Source: Nesterenkonia sp. PF2B19 (GTDB lineage Bacteria; Actinomycetota; Actinomycetes; Actinomycetales; Micrococcaceae). From it: a stretch of DNA of 64,000 nucleotides. Of the stretch, positions 36,203 to 45,372 are shown one piece after another; positions within the stretch are counted from its first letter, which is position 1; every line of letters starts with the position of its first letter. The DNA is taken from positions 1-64,000 of the forward strand of contig NZ_MDSS02000001.1 in the NCBI RefSeq assembly GCF_001758425.2, read 5' to 3'. A program made the translations under genes and the position numbers. The notes under the pieces were generated by a model. It made no database searches, had not been told where the DNA came from, and saw only the letters and a list, made by a program, of their open reading frames with translations.

Positions 36203-36270
36203 GAGATGGCCCACGAGCTGTCTCCTTTCACCGCACCTGTCATGCCACATCGACGATCAGAGGACACACC

Positions 36271-37521
36271 ATGAGGGCGAACTTCACCCGAGCCCGCGGC
36301 GCCGGCGCCGCGCTGGCCGCCAGCGCGCTGCTGCTCACCGCCTGCGGCGCTGACGAGCCCACCACCGACGGAGACGGCGAGAACGAGGCGCTGGAGGCCA
36401 CGGGAAGCCTCACCGTCTGGGTCGACGCCGACCGCGCCGACGTGCTCGGCGACGCCGCCGCCGACTTCACCGACGACACCGGCATCGACGTCGAACTGGT
36501 CCAGCAGGACTTCGGAGACATCCAGGACCAGTTCGTCTCCCAGGTTCCCACCGGAGAAGGCCCGGACATCGCCGTCGGTGCCCACGACTGGCTGGGCACC
36601 CTGGTCACCAACGGGGTGGTGGCCCCCATCGAGCTGGGCGACGCCGCCGCCGACTTCCAGGACGTCGCCCTGGAGGCCTGGACCTATGAAGGCAACGTCT
36701 ACGGCCTGCCCTACTCGATCGAGAACATCGCGATGCTGCGCAACGCGGAGCTCGCCCCGGAGGCGCCGGACACCTATGACGACATGATCGCCATGGGCCA
36801 GGACGCCGACGTCGACTACCCGTTCCTGGTGGGTCTGGACCCCACTGAGGCTGACCCCTACCACCTCTACCCGTTCCAGATGTCCTTCGGCGCTCCGGTG
36901 TTCGGCACCGACGCCGACGGCTCCTATGACGCCGACGACCTGCAGATCGGCAACGACGGTGGACTCGAATTCGCCGACTGGCTCGCCGAGCAGGGCGCAG
37001 AAGGTCTGATGAACACCAACATCGACGGAGATCTCGCGCGCGAGAACTTCATCGATGGGAACACCCCGTTCCTGCTCACCGGGCCGTGGAACGTCCCCGC
37101 CGCACTGGAGGCCGGCATCGACCTCGAGGTGGACCCGGTCCCCTCCCCCGGCGGTGAGGACGCTGCGCCCTTCGCCGGCGTGCAGGGCTTCTTCCTCTCC
37201 GCCCAGAGCGAGAACGTCGTGGCCGCCACCACCTTCCTGACTGAGTACATCGGTTCCGCCGAGGTGCAGACCGCGCTCTACGAGGTCGGCGGCCGTGCCC
37301 CGGCCCTGACGGAGTCCTTCGATGCGGCGCTGGCCGATGACGAGATCGTCGCCGGGTTCGGCGAGGTCGGCGCCGAGGCCGTGCCGATGCCCAACATCCC
37401 CGAGATGGGCGCCGTCTGGGAGTTCTGGGGCACCACCCAGGGTGCGATCCTCAACGGTGACGGCGACCCCGCTGAGCTCTGGGAGGACATGGCCGAGGAC
37501 ATCGCCGGAGCCATCGACTGA
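36271..37521 (+). CDS. malE: Maltodextrin ABC transporter substrate-binding lipoprotein
   Basis: The 416-residue lipoprotein has signal peptide and lipobox ALLLTAC with the acylated Cys about residue 25, then a MalE-type fold: GSLTVWVDADRADVLGDAAADF, VSQVPTGEGPDIAVGAHDWLG, NVYGLPYSIENIAMLRN, PFLLTGPWNVPAALEAGIDLE, PFAGVQGFFLSAQSENV. The surface is very acidic. It captures maltose and maltodextrins outside the membrane for the two permeases that follow. The symbol is given by family and context; specificity is not proven. Confidence 0.88.
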   Translation: MRANFTRARGAGAALAASALLLTACGADEPTTDGDGENEALEATGSLTVWVDADRADVLGDAAADFTDDTGIDVELVQQDFGDIQDQFVSQVPTGEGPDIAVGAHDWLGTLVTNGVVAPIELGDAAADFQDVALEAWTYEGNVYGLPYSIENIAMLRNAELAPEAPDTYDDMIAMGQDADVDYPFLVGLDPTEADPYHLYPFQMSFGAPVFGTDADGSYDADDLQIGNDGGLEFADWLAEQGAEGLMNTNIDGDLARENFIDGNTPFLLTGPWNVPAALEAGIDLEVDPVPSPGGEDAAPFAGVQGFFLSAQSENVVAATTFLTEYIGSAEVQTALYEVGGRAPALTESFDAALADDEIVAGFGEVGAEAVPMPNIPEMGAVWEFWGTTQGAILNGDGDPAELWEDMAEDIAGAID

Positions 37522-37527
37522 TCCCTG

Positions 37528-39179
37528 ATGACCACCACCACTCCCGCTCCCGGCCAGACCCCGCCGTCGCTCCCGACACGCGGGCCCTCTTCCGGCGGCT
37601 CCTCACAGCGGAGGCGGAGTCGGCGTGCCCAGCGCATCGCCGACACCGCCTCCGCGGGGTGGAAGCTGCTGGTGTTCAAGATCCTCGTCCTGGGTGTGCT
37701 CAACGCCCTGGGCGTCTATGCGGCGCTCGTGCTCTACGCCAGCGGCCGCCCCGTCATCGCCGCGCTCGTCGTCGCCGCAGGGATCTTCATCTCCTGGGTA
37801 TACTTCCGACGCGGTGGCCTGCCGGTAAAATACCTCCTGCCCGGAGTCGCGTTCCTGCTGATCTTCCAGATCTTCATGGTGCTCTACTCCGGCTACGTGG
37901 CCTTCACCAACTATGGGACCGGCCACAACAGCTCCAAGGACGACGCGGTCCACGCGATCATGCTGCAGAGCCAGGAGCGCGTCCCGGACTCCCCCACCTA
38001 CCAGCTGGCGGTGGCCGAACGTTTCGGCGAGCTGTCCTTCGTGGTGACCGACCCGGCCGGCGACGTGTTCATCGGTGCTGAGGAGCAGCCGCTGGAGGCC
38101 GTCGACGGCGCCGTGCTCGACGCCGGCGTGGTGGTCGACGTCCCCGGTCATGACGTCCTGGACTTCGCCGAGGTGCTTCAGCGCCAGGGCGAGATCACCC
38201 AGTTGGCGGTCCCCTTCAGCGAGGACCCCAACGACGGGATGCTCCGCACCCAGGACGCCCGCTCGGCCTACCTGTACACCTCCCGCTACGTCTACGACGT
38301 GGACGCCGACACCATGACGAACTCCGAGACCGGCACTGTCTATGCCGACGTCGGAGACGGCGCCTTCACGTCGTCGGCCGGCGAGCAGCTGATGCCCGGC
38401 TGGCGGATCCACGTCGGCATGGACAACTTCGTGCGCGCCGCCACCGAACCGGCCATCCGCGGACCACTGATCTCGGTGACGATCTGGACGTTCGCCTTCG
38501 CCTTCCTCTCCGTGGCGACGACCTTCGTGCTCGGGCTGTTCCTGGCGATCGTCTTCAACGACCCGCGGATGCGCAGTCGCAGGTACTACCGGCTGATCAT
38601 GATCCTTCCCTACGCCTTCCCCGGATTCCTCTCGGCGCTGGTGTGGGCCGGAATGCTCAACCAGGAGTTCGGCTTCGTCAACAACGTGCTCTTCGGCGGC
38701 GCCAGATCCCCTGGCTGACGGATGCCCTGCTGGCGAAGGTCTCCATCCTGCTGGTGAACCTGTGGCTGGGCTTCCCCTACATGTTCCTGGTGTGCACCGG
38801 AGCGCTGCAGGCGATACCCGACGACCTCACCGAGGCGGCGCAGATGGACGGGGCCCGTCCGTTCCAGGCGTTCCGCCTGATCAAGCTCCCCCTGCTCCTG
38901 GTGTCCTTGGCCCCGCTGCTGATCTCGGCCTTCGCGTTCAACTTCAACAACCTGACTCTGGTGTACATGCTCACCGGGGGCGGGCCGCGGAACCTCGATG
39001 CCGACATCAACGTGGGCGCCACGGACATCCTGATCACCCTGGTGTACAAGGTCGCCTTCGTGGGCGCCGACCGGGACTACGGTCTGGCCAGCGCCTTCGC
39101 GATCCTGATCTTCCTGCTGGTGGGGACCGTCTCGGTCATCGCCTTCCGGCAGACCAAATCGCTCGAGGAGCTGAACTGA
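37528..39179 (+). pseudogene. malF: Maltodextrin ABC permease MalF-like, frameshifted (probable one-base deletion)
   Basis: The first frame runs to a stop at 38718: N-terminal helices, a MalF-type periplasmic P2-like insert (about residues 130-290), then TIWTFAFAFLSVATTFVLGL and the segment FPGFLSALVWAGMLNQEFGFVNNVLFGGA. The second frame continues as IPWLTDALLAKVSILLVNLWLGFP with the EAA loop EAAQMDGARPFQAFRLIKLP, ending at 39179. Adding one C near 38702 restores GGAQIPWL, giving 550 residues. The break falls in the C-terminal membrane domain, so the sequence as given would be inactive, but a sequencing error is likely. Spaced 6 nt after malE. Confidence 0.9.
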
Positions 39180-39180
39180 C

Positions 39181-40104
39181 ATGTCCGTGCAGACCTCAGC
39201 CGGCACGACCACCGTGCCGGCCGCAGAGCCCCGGCTCGTCCGGACCAAGCGTCCCTTCCGCGTCTGGATGCGCCAGACCGGCTGGCGTCACCTCGTCGGC
39301 GCCGGAATCGTCGTGTTCTCCGTGTTCCCGCTGGTCTATGTGTTCTCCGCCTCGCTGAACCCCGGCGGCACGCTGATCACGGCGAACACCCTGTTCGGAA
39401 ACCTCAGCCTGGACAGCTACATCGACCTGTTCAACCGACCTCAGCAGCCGTATGCGGCCTGGTTCGGCAATACGCTGTTCATCGGCCTGACAGCCTCCGC
39501 GGGCAGCGTGCTGCTGGGGGCGCTGGCCGCCTACGCGTTCTCCCGGATGCGGTTCACCGGGCGACGCGTGGGCCTCATCACGTTGCTGCTGGTGCAGATG
39601 TTCCCCCAGCTGCTGGCCATGGTGGCGATCTTCCTTCTGATGCTCGCCATCGGCGACGTCTTCCCGGCGATCGGTGTCAACAGTCAGCTGGGTCTGATCA
39701 TGGTCTACCTCGGCGGAGCATTGGGAGTGAACACGTACCTGATGTACGGGTTCTTCAACACGATCCCCCAGTCCATCGATGAGGCGGCGCGCATCGACGG
39801 GGCCGGTCACGCCCGGATCTTCTTCACGATCATCCTGCCGCTGGTCTCCCCCATCCTGGCTGTGGTGGCGCTGCTGTCGTTCATCGCGACCACCAACGAC
39901 TTCGTCGTGGCCTCGGTGCTGCTCATCGATCCGGAGAAGCAGACCCTGGCTGTGGGCCTCTACCAGTTCATCTCTCAGGAGACCTCGCAGAACTGGTCGA
40001 TCTTCGCCGCCGGCGCCGTGCTGGCCGCGATCATCCCGGTGGCGCTGTTCCTGGCCCTGCAGAAGTACATCATCGGCGGCCTGACCGCCGGCAGTGTGAA
40101 GTGA
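39181..40104 (+). CDS. malG: Maltodextrin ABC permease MalG-like
   Basis: The 307-residue inner-membrane protein has six transmembrane helices. The EAA loop EAARIDGAGHARIFFTIILP is the docking site for the ATPase. Other MalG-type parts are VFSVFPLVYVFSASLNPGG and FIATTNDFVVASVLLID. It pairs with the MalF-like protein. No ATP-binding subunit is encoded in the locus; many Actinobacteria use one shared MsiK/UgpC ATPase encoded elsewhere. Starts 2 nt after the malF stop. Confidence 0.92.
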   Translation: MSVQTSAGTTTVPAAEPRLVRTKRPFRVWMRQTGWRHLVGAGIVVFSVFPLVYVFSASLNPGGTLITANTLFGNLSLDSYIDLFNRPQQPYAAWFGNTLFIGLTASAGSVLLGALAAYAFSRMRFTGRRVGLITLLLVQMFPQLLAMVAIFLLMLAIGDVFPAIGVNSQLGLIMVYLGGALGVNTYLMYGFFNTIPQSIDEAARIDGAGHARIFFTIILPLVSPILAVVALLSFIATTNDFVVASVLLIDPEKQTLAVGLYQFISQETSQNWSIFAAGAVLAAIIPVALFLALQKYIIGGLTAGSVK

Positions 40105-40110
40105 GGACTC

Positions 40111-42114
40111 GTGACCGTCTCCCCCGTGCCGCGTCCCCTCCCCCACCATGACGGGTCCCCGCTCCACGTCTCCGAGGACGCCCCGGCGCTCGGGGACGTG
40201 GTGCGGCTGCGCCTGCGCGTTCCCACGACGTGGGATCCGCTGGTCTCTGTGACCGTGCGATCCAACCCAGACCGCGAGCCGGTCTGGGACGAGGCCGTCC
40301 TCCTCGGGGAGGCCGGAGGCTGGCAGTGGTGGGAGGCGACGGTCACCGTCCACAATCCCCGCCACGGGTACCGGTGGCTGCTGCGGCAGCACGATGGAGC
40401 CGTCCGCTGGCTCAACCAGGCCGGTCTGCACGCCGGAGAGGTGCGCGACGTCGACGACTTCGTCCTGCTGGCCACCCCTCCGGCGCCGAGCTGGCTCGCG
40501 GAGTCGGTGATGTACCAGATCTTCCCCGATCGCTTCGCCCGGTCCGCGGCTGCGGACGGACGTCCCACCCCGGACTGGGCGATCCCCGCCGCCTGGGAGG
40601 ACCCCGTGGATCCGGTCATGCCCGCCCGGACCCAGCAGCTCTACGGCGGCGACCTGGACGGGGTCGTAGAGAAGCTCGACCACCTGGCGGACCTCGGCGT
40701 GGATCTGCTGTACCTGACCCCGATCTTCCCCGCGGCCTCCAACCACCGGTACGACGCCGCCAGCTTCGACCACGTGGACCCGCTGCTCGGCGGCGACGAC
40801 GCCTATGTGCGGCTCGTGCAGGCCGCCCACGCCCGCGGAATGCGGGTGATCGGCGATCTCACCACGAACCACTCCGGAGAGCGGCATGAATGGTTCCAGA
40901 CGGCGCTGGCCGATCCCGAGTCTCCGGAACGGACGTACTACTACTTCACCGAAGATGAGGAGAACGGGCGGTCCGTCAGCGCCGAGGACCCGGGCTATGA
41001 GGCGTGGCTGGGCGTCCCCTCGCTGCCGAAGTTCGACTGGTCCTCCCAGGAGCTGCGGAAGCGCTTCATCCAGGGGCGCGACTCCGTGGTCGCACGTTGG
41101 CTGCTCCCGCCCTTCGAGGCCGACGGGTGGCGCATCGACGTCGCCAACATGACCGGACGCCTGCGCGACGTGGATCTGAATGCCCAGGTGCGGCAGATCA
41201 TGCGCCGCACCATGGAGGAGATCGACCCCGACACGGTCCTGCTCGCGGAGTCCACCAACGACGCCACCGAGGACCTGCAGGGGGACGCCTGGCACGGGGC
41301 CATGACCTATCCGGCCTTCACCCGGCCGCTGTGGTCCTGGCTGAGTGAGCCCACCGGGGAGCCCTGGACGACCGCCCAGGACGAGCAGGTCGTGGAGCCC
41401 TGGTTCTTCGGTCAGCCGCTGGGCGGCATCCCGAGGGCCACGGCGGCGGAGTTCGCCGAGGCGGTCACCCGGTTCACTGCGGGGATCCCCTGGCGCATCC
41501 GGCTGGGGAACATGCAGCCGCTGAACACCCATGACACCGCCCGGTTCGCCACCCACGCCGCCGACGGCGCCATGCCGCTGGCCCTGGGCCTGGCGATGAC
41601 GCTGCCCGGCGTCCCCGTGCTCTTCGCCGGGGACGAGTTCGGTCTCACCGGGGCCGACGGGGAGACCAGCCGCACGCCGATGCCCTGGGGAGCCGAGGCG
41701 GACCCCCCGGTCGCCGAGCGGCTGTCCCTGTGCCGACGGCTCGTCCGGCTGCGCCGCGGGCATCAGGTGCTCGCCCGCGGCGGGATGCGGTGGCTCCACA
41801 CCGACGATGACGCCGTCGTCTTCCTGCGCGAGTCGGCCTCCGAGACCCTGCTCGTCGTGGCGACCATGGGCGACCGCATCTGGGAGTCCTCCCGGGAGGC
41901 GGTCCCGGGACTGGTCGCCGAGGAGGGTCTGGGCACCGACGACGTCTCACGCGTGTTCGGAGAGGCTCAGCTGAGACTCGGCGCTGACAGGGTGCGGGTC
42001 TCCGCCCCGGCCCGCACGTTCACCGTGTGGCGGCTTCCCGGAGTGCCTGTGCCCGGAGAGGCTGCCGTCATGAGCTCCGCTGATGCTCAGGAGAAGTCCA
42101 GGTTCCGTTCATAG
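40111..42114 (+). CDS. GH13 cyclomaltodextrinase / neopullulanase-like alpha-amylase
   Basis: The 667-residue enzyme has an N-terminal CBM34-like beta domain (about 1-135) typical of neopullulanase and cyclomaltodextrinase. The GH13 barrel follows: VMYQIFPDRFARS, DLGVDLLYLTPIFPAASNHRYD, region I DLTTNHSGERH, region II GWRIDVANMTG, region III LLAESTND and region IV NTHDTARF. No signal peptide is seen, so it acts on imported maltodextrins. It follows malG by 6 nt and completes the operon. Confidence 0.9.
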   Translation: MTVSPVPRPLPHHDGSPLHVSEDAPALGDVVRLRLRVPTTWDPLVSVTVRSNPDREPVWDEAVLLGEAGGWQWWEATVTVHNPRHGYRWLLRQHDGAVRWLNQAGLHAGEVRDVDDFVLLATPPAPSWLAESVMYQIFPDRFARSAAADGRPTPDWAIPAAWEDPVDPVMPARTQQLYGGDLDGVVEKLDHLADLGVDLLYLTPIFPAASNHRYDAASFDHVDPLLGGDDAYVRLVQAAHARGMRVIGDLTTNHSGERHEWFQTALADPESPERTYYYFTEDEENGRSVSAEDPGYEAWLGVPSLPKFDWSSQELRKRFIQGRDSVVARWLLPPFEADGWRIDVANMTGRLRDVDLNAQVRQIMRRTMEEIDPDTVLLAESTNDATEDLQGDAWHGAMTYPAFTRPLWSWLSEPTGEPWTTAQDEQVVEPWFFGQPLGGIPRATAAEFAEAVTRFTAGIPWRIRLGNMQPLNTHDTARFATHAADGAMPLALGLAMTLPGVPVLFAGDEFGLTGADGETSRTPMPWGAEADPPVAERLSLCRRLVRLRRGHQVLARGGMRWLHTDDDAVVFLRESASETLLVVATMGDRIWESSREAVPGLVAEEGLGTDDVSRVFGEAQLRLGADRVRVSAPARTFTVWRLPGVPVPGEAAVMSSADAQEKSRFRS

Positions 42115-42187
42115 TGTGGCAGGGCTCACCGGGGCTGAAGGCACCGGGGGCGGCCCTGCACCGCACCCAAGGAGAACGACCCTGTCG

Positions 42188-44631
42188 ATGCAGTTGGACA
42201 TCCTGGGCCCGATCCGGGTCTGCCACGAGGATCGGAGTCCGGTGGTCCTCACCGGCCTCCAGGGGCTGCTGCTGGCCATGCTGGTGGCGGCCCGCGGACG
42301 CCCTGTCCCCACGGACCGACTCCTCGACGCGATGTGGGGAGACAACCCCTGCCCCCGGGCGGCCCACCGCCTGCAGACCCATGTGCACCGGCTGCGCCGC
42401 ACACTCGGGGGCCCCGACGTGCTGCAGGCGGTGGGCGGCGGCTATGTGCTGCAGGTGCCGCCGGGCGCCACGGATGTGGAGCGGTTCGAGAACCTGATCG
42501 ATGAAGCCGCCGTGACGGCCGATGCGGACCCGCGCCGCGCGCAGGAGCTGCTGGGTCAGGCCTGCGGACTGTGGCGGGGACGACCCTTCGACGGGCAGAC
42601 CGGCGCCGGGCTCAGCATCGAGGCGCAGCGACTCGACGGACTGCGGCTGACCGCGCGGGAGAGGCTGAACGCGGCGCGCCTGGCCTGCCGAGAGCCGGAG
42701 GCGGTGATCGAGGAGGTCCCTTCGCTCATCGCCGAGCATCCCCTGCGGGAACGGCTCTACGAGCTGCTGATGGCCGCTCATGCCCTGCAGGGCCGGCCCG
42801 CTGAGGCCCTCGAGGTGCACCGGCAGGCCCGCCATCGGCTGGCCGAGGAGCTCGGACTCGACGTCGGCCCTGGTCTGCGTCGGCTCCAAGAGCAGGTGCT
42901 CCGTGGAGGGGCGCCGGCGCCGGAGACCTTCCTCACTCCCCGTCGGTCTCCTGCCCCGGCCGCCGGTGCCCCCGCAGCTGGCGTCTCTGCAGCTGGTGGC
43001 TCTGTGACCGATGTCTCTGTGACCGGTAGCGCCTCAGGTCGCGCGGCCACGTCCGGCGCGGTCCCTCCCCCGGCACAGCTGCCGGCGCCACCCCGCGGCT
43101 TCCACGGTCGGGAGGAGCTGCTCGCCCGGTTGGACGAACTGCTGGGCGCCGCGCCCGCAGGGGCGTCAGAGGCCGCTCCGGGCGACGCCGCCGGGTCCGG
43201 ATCGTGGCACTCACGGGAGGCGGCGGCACCGGCAAGACCGCACTGGCTCTGCACTGGGCCCACGGGGCTGTCACCGACTTCCCCGACGGGTGCCTCTACG
43301 CCGATCTGCGGGGCTTCGGTCCGGAGGCTCCCCTGGATCCTTCTCGCATGCTCGCATGGTTCCTCATCGCGCTGGGTGTGGACGCCGCCGGTGTTCCGGC
43401 CTCTCGCGCAGAGAGATCCTCACTCCTGCGCTCACTGACGAGCTCCCGTCGCATGCTCATCGTGCTCGACAACGCCCGCGATGCCGACCAGGTCCGTCCT
43501 CTGCTGCCCGGGTCGCCTCGCTCCGCGGTGCTGGTCACCAGCCGAGCCGACCTTCGACCTCTGGTGCTCCACGACGGCGCCCATCAGCTGACGGTCCCTC
43601 TGATGTCCCCGGCGGAGTCCCGCGCGCTGCTGGGCGGGACCCGTGGCCCCCGTCCCTCCGAGGAGCTGCGGGACTCCCTGGCGGAGGCCTGCTCCCATCT
43701 GCCGCTGGCCCTGCGGATCATGGATGAGCGGCTGCGACTGGAGACCGTCGAGACGGCCCCCGCCCTCCTGCGGGACCTCCAGGATGAGAGGCTGAGGCTC
43801 GACCTGCTGGACTCCGGGGATGAGGCGACCTCGGTGCGCACGGTCTTCTCCTGGTCCTGTCAGCGACTCTCCACCTCCTCGGCCCGTCTGTTCCGACTGC
43901 TGGGGACGGCCCCCGCCCGGTGGCTGGACGTCCCGGCCGTCGCGGCGCTGGCCGGACTGGGACCGGCCGAGGCGCGCCGTGGGATCGAGGAGCTCGACAG
44001 GGCCTGGTTGCTGGAGAGTCTGGAGACGGACCATGTCCGACAGCATGATCTGCTGCGTGACTATGCCGCCGAACTGGCGGAGGAGCAGGAGAGTCCTGAG
44101 GAGATCCGGGCGGCGTTCGATCGGCTCTGCTCCCATCTTCTGACCGTCACGGCCGCCGCCGTGCGGTCGGTGACGCGACCGCAGGCCTCAGAATCTGCTG
44201 AAGCTGTGGAGCCTGCTGAACCCGGCGCCTCTGGTGCGCCGGCCGCCTCAAGCAGGCCGGCGGAGCGGTTCGACGACCCTCAGGCGGCGGAGGACTGGCT
44301 CGCGCGGACCATCGACACCCTCGCCCTCGTCGCAGATCGGGCTGCCGACACCGGGCCCCGCTGGTTTCCGACCGAGCTGGCACGTCTGCTGGATCGTCAC
44401 CTGGATGATCGACGTCAGCTGGACTGCGCCCACCGCCTCCACCGGGCTTCGGCCACTGCGGCGCGACGCATCGGCGAGCTCGAGGCCGAGGCCCATGCCG
44501 AGCTCGGGCTCGCCGTGGTCGCGCTCCGGCGGAGTCGGCGGAGCGAGGCTGAACCGCATCTGGAGCGGGCGATGGCGCTGTTGGAGGAGGTCCACGACCC
44601 GGTGTGGCCGGAGACCGGGCCGTCGAGCTGA
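42188..44631 (+). pseudogene. AfsR/SARP-type BTAD-NB-ARC regulator, frameshifted (probable one-base deletion)
   Basis: The first frame encodes a winged-helix DNA-binding domain (LDILGPIRVCHEDRSPVVLTG, HRLQTHVHRLRRTLGGPD) and a bacterial transcriptional activation domain (about 95-240), ending in a disordered linker before a stop at 43438. The second frame starts within the NB-ARC ATPase: ALTGGGGTGKTALAL (P-loop), MLIVLDNARDADQ (Walker B), SWSCQRLSTSSARLFRLLG, WLLESLETDHVRQHDLLRDYA. One C missing near 43197 explains the break and gives 814 residues. The C-terminal TPR region is short, so AfsR-type sensing may be reduced. Target genes unknown. Confidence 0.8.
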
Positions 44632-44675
44632 GCGGCGACCCTCGGTGCCTGTCAGAGGGCTCTCGTACCCTCCCT

Positions 44676-44705
44676 TTGTATTCGAAGATGTGTTCGAACT
44701 ACGAT
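44676..44705 (+). promoter_or_regulatory. SOS promoter with LexA box in the spacer
   Basis: TTGTAT (44676-44681) and TACGAT (44700-44705) are 18 bp apart. The spacer is almost filled by TCGAAGATGTGTTCGA (44682-44697), one mismatch from the actinobacterial LexA box TCGAAC-N4-GTTCGA. LexA binding would directly occlude RNA polymerase, giving damage-inducible expression of the DUF6504-dnaE2 pair. Confidence 0.8.
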
Positions 44706-44817
44706 GGAGGGGACGTACGGCGGCGCCTCTGCCCTGACCGCCGCCCGCGTCTCTTCCCATCGTCAGCGAACACTGCACCTGTGCGCCTCCGGGCGCTGGA
44801 TCAAGGGAGTAGAGCTG

Positions 44818-45333
44818 ATGAGCCCCACCTCGACCACCCCCGCCCTGCCCGGCGTCGTCCGCCTCCTGGCCCCGGAGGAGGGCCGGCGTCTCGCCGCAGC
44901 TCGGCATCGGGCGGCGGAACGCCTGGACTCTTCAGACGCCGCAGGACACCGGTCCCCTGCTGACGTCGACGGCATGCGCCCCCCTGCCTCGGCCGCGCAG
45001 CATCTGAGCACCCAGCATCTGAGCACCCAGCGTCTGAGCACCCAGCTGACGGTGGAATGTGACGACGCTGAGATCCCCCGGCGACTCTGTTGGCGAGACC
45101 GCTGGCATGTCGTGGTGGAGGATCCGGTCCGCTGGTTCGAGCGGCGCCGCTGGTGGTTGGAGGACTCCCGCGCGGAGCGCGGGCGCGGACCGGGCGTGGT
45201 CGACCATGAGATCTGGCGCCTCCAGATCCGCCTGGAGGCGGCCCCCCGTGCCATGCCGCGCACTGTCGACCTGAGTCGGCACACCGGGTCGGGACGATGG
45301 CGGCTGCTGAGGGTCCACGATGTGGCGGCCTGA
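44818..45333 (+). CDS. DUF6504-like protein upstream of dnaE2
   Basis: The 171-residue product has a disordered N-terminal half containing a tandem HLSTQ repeat. Its C-terminal region resembles DUF6504 (RDRWHVVVEDPVRWFERRRWW, VVDHEIWRLQIRLEAAPR, VDLSRHTGSGRWRLLRVHDVA). Proteins of this type accompany DnaE2 and ImuB in actinobacterial mutagenesis cassettes; no enzymatic role is known. ATG 44818 is preferred over ATG 44704, because AAGGGAG precedes it and 44704 overlaps the promoter -10. Same transcript as dnaE2, 39 nt downstream. Confidence 0.7.
   Translation: MSPTSTTPALPGVVRLLAPEEGRRLAAARHRAAERLDSSDAAGHRSPADVDGMRPPASAAQHLSTQHLSTQRLSTQLTVECDDAEIPRRLCWRDRWHVVVEDPVRWFERRRWWLEDSRAERGRGPGVVDHEIWRLQIRLEAAPRAMPRTVDLSRHTGSGRWRLLRVHDVAA
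45001..45045 (+). repeat. 15-bp tandem repeat encoding HLSTQ
   Basis: CATCTGAGCACCCAG is present at 45001-45015 and 45016-45030, with a third copy (CGTCTGAGCACCCAG) at 45031-45045. The repeat keeps reading frame. Confidence 0.85.
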
Positions 45334-45372
45334 GCCGTCCGTCCCGGCCGCCGGATCCCGGAGATTCCACTG

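Noticed and set aside
39196-41799. An 867-codon minus-strand open frame
   Set aside because: Antisense to malG and the GH13 gene; composition is typical of a shadow and no motif was found.
42188-44631. AfsR-like gene and the SOS operon as one functional cluster
   Set aside because: The LexA promoter lies between them and there is no shared motif, so the adjacency is not taken as functional.
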